NCBI GenBank assembly: GCA_029168955.1 | Contig: JAPDOI010001348.1 | Span: 36,001 to 100,000, forward strand | DNA: 64,000 bases | Reading direction: 5' to 3' | From: Aplectana chamaeleonis | Taxonomy: Eukaryota; Nematoda; Chromadorea; Rhabditida; Cosmocercidae | Part shown: positions 10,501 to 19,525 of the stretch, one piece after another | Position numbering within the stretch: the stretch's first letter is position 1 | Layout of the letters: every line of letters starts with the position of its first letter | The notes under the pieces: model-generated | What the model saw: only the letters and a program-made list of their open reading frames with translations | Database searches by the model: none | Told to the model about the DNA's origin: nothing | Program-made: the position numbers and the translations under genes

Positions 10501-13342
10501 GCCGTTTGAGGCCGCTCCGAGAAGGTGACATTGCGTCTTCTTCTACACGTGAATTTTGAAAGCTGGGGGGATCGTCCCCATGGTCCATAGCGCGGGAAGC
10601 TTCCTCGTTGTGGACCGTGGCAAAGATAATGCCATAGTTGCGAACCGTCTAGAGGTTGGCATCTTTGCTGCTGGCCGTGACCAGGATTATACGCACTACC
10701 GCTAAGAAGGGTGTATATTTAAACTCTTACTCCGTGTCCAGAACAGGCTATCGATACCGGGAGTTGAACTCCAGCATACGTTGGCAGCATATGCTGCTGT
10801 TAGCAGCAGCTCCTGCTAATAACGAGGGGTTTGATCCTATCCCTAATATAGATCTGATTTCATGATTTCGGTCATGGCTCTTTTAGCAAGTCAAATCTTC
10901 TGTCAAATCCAATGTTCGAGCCTAAATGTAGAAGAAAAAGTTCGAAATTAAGTTTTCAAATGGGTGGTAGAATAGGTACAATTGGTACACCACGAACGTC
11001 GCCGACGGTGGAAATGGCCCAGCACCCCTGTTTTTGAGGAGGACGCAAGGACAGGGGCGGGCAGATACAGGACGGGGCCAGCTTCTCGCTCGTTTAGCGT
11101 CGTTGTTGGTCGTTTTTGACGCTTGAAAATGCGTAGGCGCTGTGCTCTGAGCCATACCATTCTATTTTCGTAATTATCTCAATCACGTTTACGAGCGTGT
11201 ATGTTGCCTTTAACCCATTCACGACCACGCCTAATTTTGGGTAACTGCACATTCGAACCGCGTGCAATATTGCGTTGCTGTATATGTACCGTGTCCCTTC
11301 GGTGGGAAACGCGAGTTCGAATGGCACGCCAACGAAAATTGATTCACGTTTTCCATCTTCATAGTGAAGCTATCAATGAAGTAATGAGTGTACCAAAGCT
11401 TCCACTCATGGAACTCTCCCTATCATGAGAAACAACTGCCTGATATCACGGCAGGGTCAAGTGAGAATATTATTTAACCACCACTGCTCCGGTAATACTC
11501 ACTTAAAGAAGTTCCATCGAATGTGTTTCAAGAATCTGCCAAGTAATTTTTAATTTTGTGCCGTGTAGGTCTGGTCCAGGTGGGTAAAAAAATTAAAATT
11601 GAAGAGAATCTATATTTCGGGGTTAAGGCAGGTGTAGTAATGGTAGTGGCACGTTTCCAGGCGAACAGAACGTGAATCCACCTCAGACGTCCCGCTGATA
11701 AAGCTAAGAAATGGCAGTACAAGAAAAAAGAGCTCATAATGCACTCGAAGAATTGTTTTTGCTAAGTTTTTTCGTATTGAGCCATAGCTATTTTCACAAA
11801 ATTTTGAACACTGTGCTATTGAGGAGCTGCTGACGGGCCACGACTTTTATAGTGAAGTCTAGGATAGGTTAAAACATTGAACATAAGAAAGTTTGGGAAT
11901 TTGTTCTTGCTGCAGAGAAATCGATTTTCGAAAAGCGTGTCCCACCGGTGGGACACGTGATCGTGAATGGGTTAAAGGCAGCAGACACGCTCAAAAATGA
12001 TATCAATTTTATGGATTAAACTGAAGGTCTGAAGCTGTTAGTATTCAGAAATAACGAAAAAGGCGAAAACAAATCGACGGAAATCAAGATATAACGGTAC
12101 GTTCTATATTGGCCCAGAAGTGGACGAGTTGTACGGCACTGGCTGAAATAGCGGAGCTAGCAACAAATTTGCTGGGAAAACGACGCTAATGTACTCGTAC
12201 GACCCTTTCTGGAACGCTTACGTCGTTAGAAGCCTGAAAAGTAATCTAAAGTGGCCGCAATAGAGCATTGAATACCTGTATGGAGGGGCGGAGCCCGTAT
12301 CGATGGGCGGAGCAAGGATGATTTCGTGACTGACTACGGCTCAAATACGGTCATTTGGACTCGTTTTTAACGCTTGCAACTTTGTGAGGGCTCTTCTTGG
12401 GCCTGCACGACCCCACCAATGTAGCTATCTCAACAACTTTTTCGAGCGTGTCTGCTGCCTTTAAAGGCGCAGCCCAACCGCAGAACCAATTCTCAGTTTT
12501 TCTGCTTATTTTGGACAGAACTTAGCTCTGATCACAATGACGTCTCCAGAATCGTTCAGAACCCACTGAAACGGAATTATGGCTCTTGAAACATAGTGAG
12601 TTTGAACGCCGGGATTCTTGTCGACGAGTAGTAGGGGGCTTTTTTTTCTCGTAAATCGCCGTCATCGTTCCGCAGCAAATCACATTATAAAGCTAGATCA
12701 ATAACGAATGAAAAAACACAAATTTGGTTGAGAATGCAACTCGCATCTTGCTCCTACTAAGGGCGAAAACTTGTCGATGGGCGTTACCCAAATTTTTTTC
12801 CTTTCTGGGACGTGGTCTACTTTTTCCGCGTTTTTTTCTCGTTTCTTTGAGCGAAGTGAGATTTCTTGCCTGGCAGGGTTGCTATACACGGCGGATGGAG
12901 TATGATATAGAAAATTACTCCTGAGATTGGGCTGTGCCTTAAACCTCCGGAAGTTTTGCTCTTACAAAGACTAGGAAGACTAACTGAACTTTTTCGTGTA
13001 TTCTGATTTCGTATTTTCTCTGGAAATCACATTTGTAAGGCTCAGTCAGATCCAGTCGAAAATGTGGGCGTTTTTCTGTGGCCATTATACTAAACACCAA
13101 AGTATGAGAATATGTAACTCACCTCCCTGAGGGAACACCCTCGTCTTGCTAATGAGCTGTCTTCTAGATGTTGTACGCTTTGGAATATCGTCTCCTGATG
13201 ACATTGTCAGAGTCATGAATAGCGATACGCTCAGCATAAATAGAACCAGAGCAATTACCAAAGTGCATCGTAGAACTGAACAGAAAATTACGAGTTTTTT
13301 CTGACAGCAAAACAGAGTACAAAAATGAATGGTTAGAAACAT
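1407..13342 (-). CDS. GT11 alpha-1,2-fucosyltransferase-like gene, copy A (9 exons, 370 aa)
   Basis: Predicted Golgi type II glycosyltransferase of family GT11, which moves fucose from GDP-fucose to galactose-type acceptors. Exons on the minus strand: 13342-13123, 8759-8666, 7813-7723, 7662-7513, 7428-7317, 6577-6429, 2183-2117, 1907-1777, 1505-1407; they sum to 1113 nt and stay in frame through every junction. Residues 26-47 form a membrane anchor after a short Cys/Lys-containing tail. The catalytic part starts with GGLGN (73-77), followed by YASLRSLADR, HVRRGID (233-239), FVICSDNPAW (275-284) and STGTFSWWSGF (321-331), and ends NSWTPLS. Sequons NST and NKT fit a lumenal domain. The ATG follows an in-frame TGA, so the start is constrained. 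Length matches the family. Introns range from 60 nt to 4.4 kb. Substrate and linkage are inferred from family membership only. Confidence 0.88.
1777..1907 (-). CDS. copy A exon 8: STGTFSWWSGF motif
   Basis: Acceptor atttgcag chosen because it gives phase 1 to match exon 7 and the same 131-nt length as copy B. Codes FCPGVHREVDMAILAQCDAL, then STGTFSWWSGFLNQKASQ, the conserved C-terminal GT11 block. Donor CGCAG before gtggtt. Confidence 0.88.
2117..2183 (-). CDS. copy A exon 7: VIFVICSDNPAW strand
   Basis: Acceptor tattcag, donor AAAG before gtcagt. Codes VIFVICSDNPAWVRKYLP. It is 67 nt, the same as in copy B, and lies 4.2 kb from exon 6 across an intron full of repeats. Confidence 0.86.
2449..2990 (+). 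mobile_element. MITE family A, copy 1
   Basis: About 542 bp, bounded by AAAGGCAGTGGTC and its complement GACCACTGCCTTT. Inside are landmarks shared with the copies at 9654, 14871 and 19526: CACGTGCACAGAAAGATCA-like sequence, GTGGACTCGTCCACCAT and CCAGAAAAGGGTTTAGAGAG. No transposase. It sits in copy A intron 6. Confidence 0.8.
3050..4038. other. copy A intron 6, no feature seen
   Basis: AT-rich DNA with a 121-residue chance frame on the plus strand and no motif, splice pattern or repeat end I can support. Confidence 0.4.
4039..4488 (+). mobile_element. 450-bp MITE with TTTAAAGGCAGGGTTCGCG ends
   Basis: Near-perfect inverted ends: TTTAAAGGCAGGGTTCGCGA and TCGCGAACCCTGCCTTTAAA. AT-rich inside, no coding sequence. 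In copy A intron 6. Confidence 0.8.
4586..4800 (+). repeat. dispersed repeat with GTCCGCCCACGCGG end motifs
   Basis: TGTCCGAATGAGTCCGTCTG at the left and GTCGGCGGACAGTCTCATTC at the right are inverted. Relatives lie at 51880-52090 and 59550-59760, each with CCGCCCACGCGG-like ends and a middle CACAGGTCCGA block in two of them. Confidence 0.5.
5670..6205. repeat. inverted-repeat element with GCACGTGC hairpins
   Basis: GCATTCAATGCGGGTCGAAT at 5673 answers inverted ATTCGGCACGCATTGAATG at about 6170. Inside are GCACGTGCTCCAAACAGCAG-type hairpins. In copy A intron 6. Confidence 0.5.
5880..6000 (-). repeat. possible tRNA-derived SINE fragment
   Basis: Minus strand holds GCCGGTTCAATTCCCCAAG, close to a pol III B box (GGTTCGAATCC), about 50 bp after GGGACTCAGATGT. 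The block CAAACTTGGGTAATTGAACC, in the same sense, also occurs at 19262 and 39662, so this is a repeat and not one tRNA gene. No clean acceptor stem. Confidence 0.4.
6429..6577 (-). CDS. copy A exon 6: HVRRG donor-binding motif
   Basis: Acceptor gtgttcag, donor AAG before gttagt. Codes YYIGVHVRRGID, then APADYYKRAMQLAKG. The HVRR is the fucosyltransferase arginine motif; the acidic residue comes one position later than in the common HxRRxD form. Confidence 0.88.
6618..6735 (+). repeat. 116-bp dispersed repeat, copy 1
   Basis: Starts GTCTGATGAATGGACGGGGC and ends GTCAATGCGCCAAACTAAAA. The TCTGATGA start and GTCAGACTAAA end give short inverted ends. In copy A intron 5/6 DNA upstream of exon 6. 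Confidence 0.6.
7040..7108 (-). pseudogene. dead copy of GT11 exon 7 inside copy A intron 5
   Basis: On the minus strand this reads FIFVF, a TGA stop, then AHNPAWPSNALS and CPEKG. That lines up with VIFVICSDNPAWVRKYLP and DKG of the live exon 7 at 2183-2117. It lies upstream of exon 6, so it is out of order. It is a degenerate duplicate exon, with a stop at the Cys codon and no clear splice sites. Only about 20 residues can be compared. Confidence 0.6.
7317..7428 (-). CDS. copy A exon 5: linker helix
   Basis: Acceptor aattccag, donor GCCT before gtaagc. Codes ALSFLRALSARRALERAR and an acidic tail ending EVDA. Chosen because the phase joins exons 4 and 6 exactly and because copy B has FLREIDVRRSLLQAR at the same place. 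Confidence 0.75.
7513..7662 (-). CDS. copy A exon 4: GYLQNPRYF segment
   Basis: Acceptor gtgttcag, donor GCGCAG before gtactg; phase 0 on both sides. Codes GYLQNPRYFSPDNE and IRKEFAFLPAVQAQ, matching GFLQNPQRF and IRREFTFLPQIREQ of copy B. Confidence 0.88.
7723..7813 (-). CDS. copy A exon 3
   Basis: Acceptor ttcctttag, donor AAG before gttagg. Codes RAFNLDASFVTDDVADK and on through NSTIEIK. Copy B has the same 91-nt exon reading RAFELDATFVTDN. Confidence 0.88.
7871..8662. mobile_element. 792-bp foldback element in copy A intron 2, TA duplication
   Basis: Arms of over 350 bp: CAATACCCGCGCTAAGTTTT at the left is mirrored by AAAACTTAGCGCGGGTATTG at the right, and inversion continues through GATCAAAT, TAAAATCGCTTT and CGTCGCGCGCGGCGAAGCGC. 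It is flanked by TA at 7869-7870 and 8663-8664. Together with 58 bp of host DNA it makes up the whole intron. TA duplication suggests Tc1/mariner mobilisation. Confidence 0.82.
8666..8759 (-). CDS. copy A exon 2: GGLGN nucleotide-sugar motif
   Basis: Acceptor ttgcttgtag, donor CTCAG before gta. It codes GLGNLMFQYASLRSLADR and on to SCTLR. The family start motif GGLGN is complete only after joining to exon 1, which supports the intron. The donor overlaps the TA duplication of a foldback element. Confidence 0.88.
9164..9654 (+). mobile_element. 490-bp MITE with AAAGGCAGTGTTCACGAT ends
   Basis: Left end AAAGGCAGTGTTCACGATCA, right end ATTGTGAACACTGCCTTTAA. The ends resemble family B but the interior lacks the B core, so the interior was replaced or is a different family. 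Confidence 0.7.
9654..10230 (+). mobile_element. MITE family A, copy 2 (diverged)
   Basis: Starts AAGGCAGTGGTCGCGATG and ends CGCGATCACTGCCTTT. Internal blocks match copy 1 but with more changes. It abuts another MITE (9164-9654) through a shared CTTTAAGGC junction. In copy A intron 1. Confidence 0.75.
10236..10348. mobile_element. small MITE with GGGGTTGTA ends and CAG-rich hairpin
   Basis: AGGGGGTTGTACTCGGGTA at the left answers TGCTCGGATACAACCCCTTT at the right. Inside is a CAGCAG/CTGCTG hairpin; a similar CAGCAG stretch lies at 10770-10830. Confidence 0.55.
10915..11209 (-). repeat. single arm of the 541-1015 palindrome family
   Basis: Carries CGTTTTTGACGCTTGAAAAT, GCCATACCATTCTATTTTCG and ACGTTTACGAGCGTGTATG, matching the right arm near 900-1005, and ends at the TTAA where the piggyBac-like MITE sits. 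Confidence 0.65.
11214..11971. mobile_element. piggyBac-like MITE, 758 bp, TTAA duplication
   Basis: Terminal repeats CCCATTCACGA and TCGTGAATGGG start with CCC and are flanked on both sides by TTAA (11210-11213 and 11972-11975), the target and end pattern of piggyBac. No transposase frame, so non-autonomous. Removing it restores TGCCTTTAAAGGCAGCAG, the join between two other repeats. Confidence 0.8.
11972..12464 (+). mobile_element. MITE family F
   Basis: Ends TTAAAGGCAGCAGACACGCT and GAGCGTGTCTGCTGCCTTTAAA are near-perfect inverted repeats. No coding content. Confidence 0.75.
13123..13342 (-). CDS. copy A exon 1: cytosolic tail, membrane anchor and stem
   Basis: Codes residues 1-73 plus one base. 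Hydrophobic run at about residues 17-47, then a polar stem with SSGDDIPKR and SRRQLISK. It ends CAGGGAG before gtgagt; the leftover G joins GT of exon 2 to make the second Gly of PQGGLGN. Confidence 0.8.
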
Positions 13343-14387
13343 TTCTTCTATCCTTCAAACAATTCATAACGAGAAAAACCTCAAGCCTATCCAATGGAGG
13401 TGGAGGACTCTGGCTCATTTCAAAACTTCGGCGCAAGCTCGCTGATTGCTTCAACGAGCTTGTAACTTCGTGGAGCGCAAGCTTCATAGGTGGTTGCGCG
13501 CAAGCTTGTTGGATAGTAGCGCGCTCTTGCTAGATAGTGGCGCAGAACCTGTAATATACCGACGACCAAACATACAGTGCGAATTAGATGTACCTACATA
13601 CGTCATCAGTTCTCACTGACAAAGTAATTATGACAACGACATACACAGGCTTGTTTGTAATGACACACTTGAACAGTCCCATATATGTATAGTATTACAT
13701 TTTCCCTTTCAATCGTTCACTAGTTAAAATTTCCTTCTTAGTGAGAAATTACGTCGAGAATCTGTTTCATACTGAATGTGTGATCGTCGCTATAATATGT
13801 ATGGACAGCACATATCTACCCAGTAGGCCCTTGTGGGCGCAAGCGAGGCCGTCAGGCGTACTGTACCTTCTTTCGCTAGGTTCTCCTCCCCTGTTCCTGC
13901 TCCTCCCCCGTTATTCACTCACATTTTATTTAATTTCGAGTCTTTTTCCATGACGATCTTCTCTCAGTTTTCATAATGCATGCATACATGGGTCAGAATT
14001 CGTAACCCTTTTTACTGCTCACTGTTTGTTGGCTTCGTTCAAACAGCGGCGTATACACATTTTCAATATTTTCAATATAAAGAAAATATGGGTGAGCAGT
14101 GCTCACGAGCAGCAGAAGCAAAATCAGGACTTATAAAAACGCAGGTGGTTTTTGTGTTTACCCTGTTTATGGTCCTACGGTTTTCATAACGAAGCTACGT
14201 GTAAATCTATAGGTGGGTGGAAAATGTCGCTTTTTTCGACTCCTTAACAACTTTATAATAGTAGCGAGTACAAATAAACCTCAGATTCGTGATCAGCACA
14301 GTAAATCACAATCCTGGAAAATTTAGGTCAAATCTAGAACATTTGTCTAGAACGCTTTTAGAACCCCTAGTTGGTAGAAGTAATCGC
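13343..14387. other. 5' flank of copy A
   Basis: Upstream of the copy A start codon. At 13430-13555 the motif GCGCAAGCTTG or GCGCAAGCTCG recurs four times with TGGATAGTAGCGCGC, a short local repeat that may be regulatory. No TATA box or trans-splice acceptor could be fixed. From 13560 on the DNA is AT-rich with no gene I can support. Confidence 0.4.
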
Positions 14388-14870
14388 TTAAAGGCACAGT
14401 CCAACCTCGGATTCAGTTTTTTGTTTTCCTGCCTATCTCGAAAATGGTCCCACGCTGATTCCAACGATGTCTCTGGAATCGTATAAGACCCCCTTGGAAC
14501 GGAGTTATGGCCCCTCAAAAAATCAGCTACGGAAGCATGGTGGACGAGTTGTCCGAGGCTTGTAACTTCTGTCATTTGCTACCGATGTATACCAACCGAC
14601 CTGAACAAAGAAAGAAGTCGAGAATGAAGGGAAGAACGGGGCTACTGATCGGAAACCATCGCTTATCTCGCTACTATTGAGCTCGAAAGATCGTAAAAGG
14701 GGCGTGCCAAAGTGGCTTCCCGAGGTGGGCGCCCCAGGGTGGCTTCCTCCTACATCTTGCTTATTCGGAGGAATTGGGAGTTCGCACTTGGCAGGTGCTA
14801 TATATGGTGGGTCTACTTCACAGTTATGTGGAAATCCGAGATTTCGTCCCTGAGCTTGGACTGTGCCTTT
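14388..14870 (+). mobile_element. MITE family D, copy 1
   Basis: Ends TTAAAGGCACAGTCCAACCT and GCTTGGACTGTGCCTTTAAA. Core shared with B and C; the second half (TGGCAGGTGCTATATATGGT) is specific to D. Confidence 0.78.
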
Positions 14871-15414
14871 AAAGGCAGTGGTCGCGCTCAAATATGCTCG
14901 TCTTCTTTTCCTCTCTAAACCCTTTTCTGGGTATAGAGTAGAAGAACCTATAATAAAAAATCGCGAAAAAATAGCTGTTCTGGGCCGAATTCAAAGCCTG
15001 AACTTTCTAATCTTTTGATGGTGGACGAGTCCACCACACATCATCGGCATCGATGATCTCTAATATCGAGAATATCAGCTGGTTTGAGATTGAATTTCAA
15101 TCAATGGACTTTCGAATTTATGTACACATCTAGTCAAAAACATTGGTTGAAGTGCTTGCTTTCATTGTTCAACTGTTTTATTAGGCAAAATTTGCTTTTA
15201 TTTCTTCCTCTGAGTGTCGATGATTTTTGAATGCTTGGCATGAGACTGTGATCTTTCTGTGCACGTGTGCACGAACTGGAAATTTAGGGTCTTAATAACT
15301 CTAATTCTAGCCCGTTTTTCACCGCGCTACCTTCATAGTTTTTGAGCTGTTTTATAGCTAGGTTGATTTTTGTAGTTTTTTCGATAACGTTTTTCATCGT
15401 GACCACTGCCTTTA
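14871..15414 (-). mobile_element. MITE family A, copy 3
   Basis: Inverted relative to copy 1: starts AAAGGCAGTGGTCGCGCTCA and ends CATCGTGACCACTGCCTTT. It shares its left TTTAAA with the right end of a family D MITE. Confidence 0.8.
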
Positions 15415-15524
15415 ACAAACATGCCGTACAAGTCGAAAACGCTACCACTCTGTGAAAACTTCGTAAAATGAAATTTTACCCAATTTTTGTCAAGGGGGAT
15501 TGTTTTGAGAGCTGAACACAATTA

Positions 15525-17669
15525 TTATGTCCTTTTTACAGATTCTTGAAGATTACTGGATGGTTTGGAACGTAGGCCAACGTATTGCTTTGAGTAGGAA
15601 ACTCGGAAATCAAAATAATCTTGCACATTACTTTAAGATGGAAACGGTTTAACAGCAAACACTATTGGGTGAAACTCTTGAGTCTGAGAAAAAAACGAAT
15701 AAAAACTGATCAACTGACCTTGACGCATTCGCATTCGCTCCTGGCGTTCACTGATCCGAAATGGATTATGAGCGTCGTTTATTGATGACGAAGAGGATTG
15801 AAACGGGGTCAGGTCTGAAGACGACTCGCAACCTGGGCGCCACTTTGGGAAAATTCTATTCGGCCTTAGAAGACTAGCTTTGCTAGCCTTATTGAGGAAC
15901 TAACACACTTACTTGGATTCAAATATTAGTTTATCTGAATAACGATATTGCTTTTTGAGAGCAAGTCGTAGCGAAATCGATTATCCGTGCTGTTCCAACC
16001 TAAATCGATCCTTCATCTCATAGAACCACTAAAAGCCGGTCATCTTGCCAGGAATGTGATCGTTGCCATCCCAAAGTTATGTACAGTCCATTGTAGAGGG
16101 AAAGGCGATAGTGCGGTTGCGGTCAACACACTGTATACAGTCCACGGCAACGAAGAAAGCCATTTTGCGATTGCGTATTTAAACTAAGCATTCTGTAGGC
16201 TGCCCCAAAACCGACGGCAAAGTGGTAATTTTCTCCTGAGTTTTTAAGAAAATATATCGCGAACCTTGTTCACCCACAAGTGAGTTTTCCCCCACACTCA
16301 CAAACATTATCAATATACACAGAAACTTCACCATTAATACACGCAGAAAAAAACAATATAAAGTGAAAAAACGGAAAAAATTGGAAATAACAGAGAGAAA
16401 TTCGTTTTTTCTCGTAATTCCTGCGTGGATTCATGGCGAAGGTTCAGGTACTATCGTTCTCGGAGCCATTTTTCAGTCCGCGATCGCGGACTACGGCCGT
16501 TGCATCATGCGGCAGATGATAATCGTGCTGGAAGAAAGGTGAATCGTGTCGGTACCAAGTGTTTCCAGCACGCTAATCACGTGATTCATGATGAAACAGC
16601 CGTAGTCCGCAAATGCGAACCGGAATTGGGTTCCGGAAACGACAGTATGTTGCTATTCTTTATGTGTGTGAGCGAACTCATCGTTTTTCAAATTTCCCGG
16701 CAATTTTTCATCTAAAGTACATTGCAACATTGCAGTTGATTATGGCGCAACCTACTGTATGATTAGTGGAAAAGCCCAACCGGACAATCTCCTTTTCCGT
16801 TGTCGTGGACTGTAAGTACACGCTAATGAAAAAGGAGATTGTGGCGCCTTTCCAAATGATGTCATTGATCGGCCGAACAGCTGATGTTAAAGGAAAGTTC
16901 TGTGTTCTCCTTTTTTTATTGTTTGTTTCTGATTTTTAATTCTTTCCTTCTTTTTTGTGTGTTGCGGGTAGGGTCTTTACTTCGCATTTGAGAGATATTT
17001 GCAGTTATTTTGACTTCCTGAGAGCTTCCTTTCGAGATTTTAAGTCGAAAGTGAAAAAAATTCAAAACAAGGACGCCTTTCCGTGGGATTTCACAGAGTG
17101 GTATTGAGTTATAGTCCATGGAATTTTCGAGCAACTTGCATTTTTTTCGAACCTAAACCCATCCGAAATGAGCTATTATGAATGCTAAATCAAATCAGGA
17201 CATGGCCAAATCGATTGAAGGATTGTGAGACCATTTGCTGAGCGCGGCTTTCTACTTAATAGACGCTGACGTTAATTCAGAAAATACAGGTCTCGTAGAA
17301 AACCAAATCCACGGTTTCGAATTGTTCCAGTTGGCTCATCCAATATCTTTCCCTACGGCTCTCTTTTGCGTTGACTGCTTAGTGTACGTGAAACATACTC
17401 AACACACAATAATGGCCCACCGTATGCCGTAGTCTGGTTATTGCATGAAAAAGGTTTCGCTTGAAGCCAAACAAAACATTAGGCCAGCCTCATGGTCGGG
17501 AGGTAGTCCAACGTAGTCCCCCTCACAAGCGATGCTTAAAGCGGTAAACGTTTCTACGAAAACGAAATGCATTACTAGTTTATATTCGTCCTCTTTAGTA
17601 ACATTTCGAAATACGCTGCTCCTAGCTGCTGCTGCTCCTCCTGCTCTTTCGCTTGCTCCTTGGGACTAC
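15525..17669 (-). CDS. 3' exons of an unidentified nematode-type gene
   Basis: Four candidate exons: 17669-17576, about 17365-17288, 15832-15719 and 15601-15525. The first reads SPKEQAKEQEEQQQLGAAYF and EMLLKR; the second RRERYWMSQLEQFETVDLVF; the third CESSSDLTPFQSSSSSINDA and RISERQERMRMRQ; the last SYSKQYVGLRSKPSS and on to VKRT and stop. The joins between the second, third and fourth are phase 1 and give donors gtattt and gtcagt and acceptors cgcccag and tccgag. The first-to-second join needs a weak acceptor. It looks like a hydrophilic, Gln- and Ser-rich C-terminal region. I do not recognise the family. Confidence 0.4.
16442..16647. mobile_element. palindromic MITE family P, copy 1
   Basis: Inverted halves meet near 16550: GCGGACTACGGCCGTTGCAT on the left, ACAGCCGTAGTCCGCAAATG on the right, with AATCGTGCTGG and CCAGCACG flanking the centre. 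Related copies at 34086 and 56282. Confidence 0.65.
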
Positions 17670-18054
17670 CTGTACCATGAGCACAGATTCAGCGGAAAAT
17701 CTCAGAATTGAAATTCTGCCCGGACCCTGCCTTTAAGCATGACAGTGAAGATTCAATTCCGCACCAGTGCCGCTTTTTGCTATTACATTGGGATTCCGTG
17801 TTCTACTTGAATACGCCGTCTTCGGTATTTGTTAGCGTTTTCCAGCTTTATTAGTAATCACCCTGATATCACATGCGATCATTCACGAACATTAACGTTA
17901 ACTTATAATCGATAGTGGTGGTAAAAAATTTGTTCATTGTTTTTTTTGTTGCGCTCGTCAAAGTGCATGTCAAAAAGCGAACATATAGAATAAAAGTTGT
18001 GCAGTAGTATGCTCCCTTCGAAGCCGTCTTGGCGATTTGTGCAACGAAGCTTAC

Positions 18055-18139
18055 AAGAATTAGGATTTTATCAAACTCAACGGCATCTGTCTGGCGAATC
18101 TTGACATATGTTTTTGCCAATTTGAGCACCAAGGGTAAT
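18055..18139 (-). CDS. candidate single exon, family unknown
   Basis: A strong acceptor (atgtctcag) and donor (CTT before gtaagc) bracket an 85-nt open frame reading LPLVLKLAKTYVKIRQTDAV and EFDKILIL. It may belong to the gene whose 3' exons lie at 15.5-17.7 kb, but its end phase (0) does not match the next exon (phase 1), so an exon would be missing. Confidence 0.35.
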
Positions 18140-18162
18140 CTGAGACATTGTGATGAAAACAT

Positions 18163-18345
18163 AAAGACTTTTAGGATGGTGGCCATCGTGTATCAACACC
18201 CCTGAGGAGGCGGGTGAAACGCGTGAGGAGCGAGGTTCCTGATTGGACGCAACACGGGGCTTGCGACGCCCCCTGGCTGCGTCTCTCCCGTTTCTCCTGC
18301 CTCCTCTGGAGAGTTGATACACGATGGCCACCACCCAGACTTTTA
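18163..18345. mobile_element. MITE with GGTGGCCATCGTGTATCAAC ends
   Basis: GGTGGCCATCGTGTATCAAC at about 18177 returns inverted at about 18314. The interior is GC-rich with tRNA-free sequence. It lies 24 bp upstream of the acceptor of a candidate exon at 18139. Confidence 0.7.
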
Positions 18346-18599
18346 CAGTAGGAACAGCGCATGGAGCCTGCGGCCTATTTTTTTCCTTTCTCATCACACT
18401 AGCCAAGAGTTACAGAAAAAAACTATTCAGTCGGGCTTCAAAAGAGTCGGGGTGCTCCATAATATAACCGGCTTCGGACCATGCGCACACGACGAGCCTC
18501 TAAAGCAGGGGATGACAGAGGATTCGGTGCACCAACGAAACTACCTAAAATTGCTAATATTTTACAAGCTTACTCCTAGCATTAAGATTAAGCATATTT

Positions 18600-18891
18600 T
18601 GTCACAGACACAAGTATGCAAATAGGTTTCAAAAAAATCTTCAGGTGCTTCGAAAATTACATTCCGAACGTTGCCACGTTTTTGAATATCGAATGGCAAG
18701 TGGTGTACGATGACGTAAGGATGGAATCTCTGAAAAAAGCCTTCATGTAGCTTAAGAAGCCGACGTTGGCAGGCTGAACTAGGCTCGTAACGCCAGCGTG
18801 AATCGATTGTATATCCAGTGTTTTCAGTCAATAGAAGAGCCTGGACTGCAGCATGGTTGGAGAAACCGCTCCACGAGTTCAGAATAAGCAC
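18600..18891 (-). CDS. candidate coding exon with VIVHHLPFD and NVIFEAPED
   Basis: Minus-strand open frame reads CVLILNSWSGFSNHAAV, LLLTENTGYTIDSRWRYEP, then RLLKLHEGFFQRFHPYVIVH, HLPFDIQKRG and NVIFEAPEDFFE. Composition and ordered hydrophobic strands look like a real globular alpha/beta protein, perhaps a transferase, but I cannot place the family and the exon borders are not clear. A possible upstream exon of the 15.5-17.7 kb gene. Confidence 0.4.
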
Positions 18892-19149
18892 ACATTTGTT
18901 GGAAACTTGCGGTATATATGAATACGTTTTCGAAAAAAAAAGAAAGCACTGCTGCCGTGGTCATGATGTGAGACGATCCACTGACGACTTACAGCATCTT
19001 GATCTTGAGAATACCTCTCTGTGTAAAACGACCAGCCGGTTCAGGCAACTGCACAAAAAGGACCCTCCTCCCCCCGATTAAACCGGAGGCGAATAGGATG
19101 CGCATCAAAGTAATACTATGGGTGTGCTGCTGCTCCTCCCTCTATCCAG

Positions 19150-19285
19150 CAGTGGTGCTAGCTTGGGATCCTGTCCCGCAGGACTCGCGGAGCTGTAGCA
19201 CAAATTACGAAATCGACCAGAACCAACTTCACCACAGTAGGCACGGTTTGACCGGCAACACCACAAACTTGGGTAATTGAACCTT
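19150..19285 (-). repeat. possible tRNA-derived SINE fragment, second copy
   Basis: Shares CAAACTTGGGTAATTGAACC with 5940 and 39662; followed by an AT-rich tail (TTTTATTATTATGAACC). The tail supports a SINE rather than a tRNA. Confidence 0.4.
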
Positions 19286-19525
19286 TTATTATTATGAACC
19301 AACTTAAAATGAACGAACATGAAAATTAATTAATAAAACCAGATCACTCTTCGACCGGTAGTGATGATGACCTCAAGGACCGAGGTCTAGAAAACTTCAG
19401 GGTCTTAGGGCCAAGAGAAATTATTGATGAATAAGGCCCTAAGGGTCACAGAGCAAAACATTGATGAACAACATTAGGGCCTCAAGGGCAAGAGAGGATC
19501 TATCGATGAAAAATAATATGGGGCT

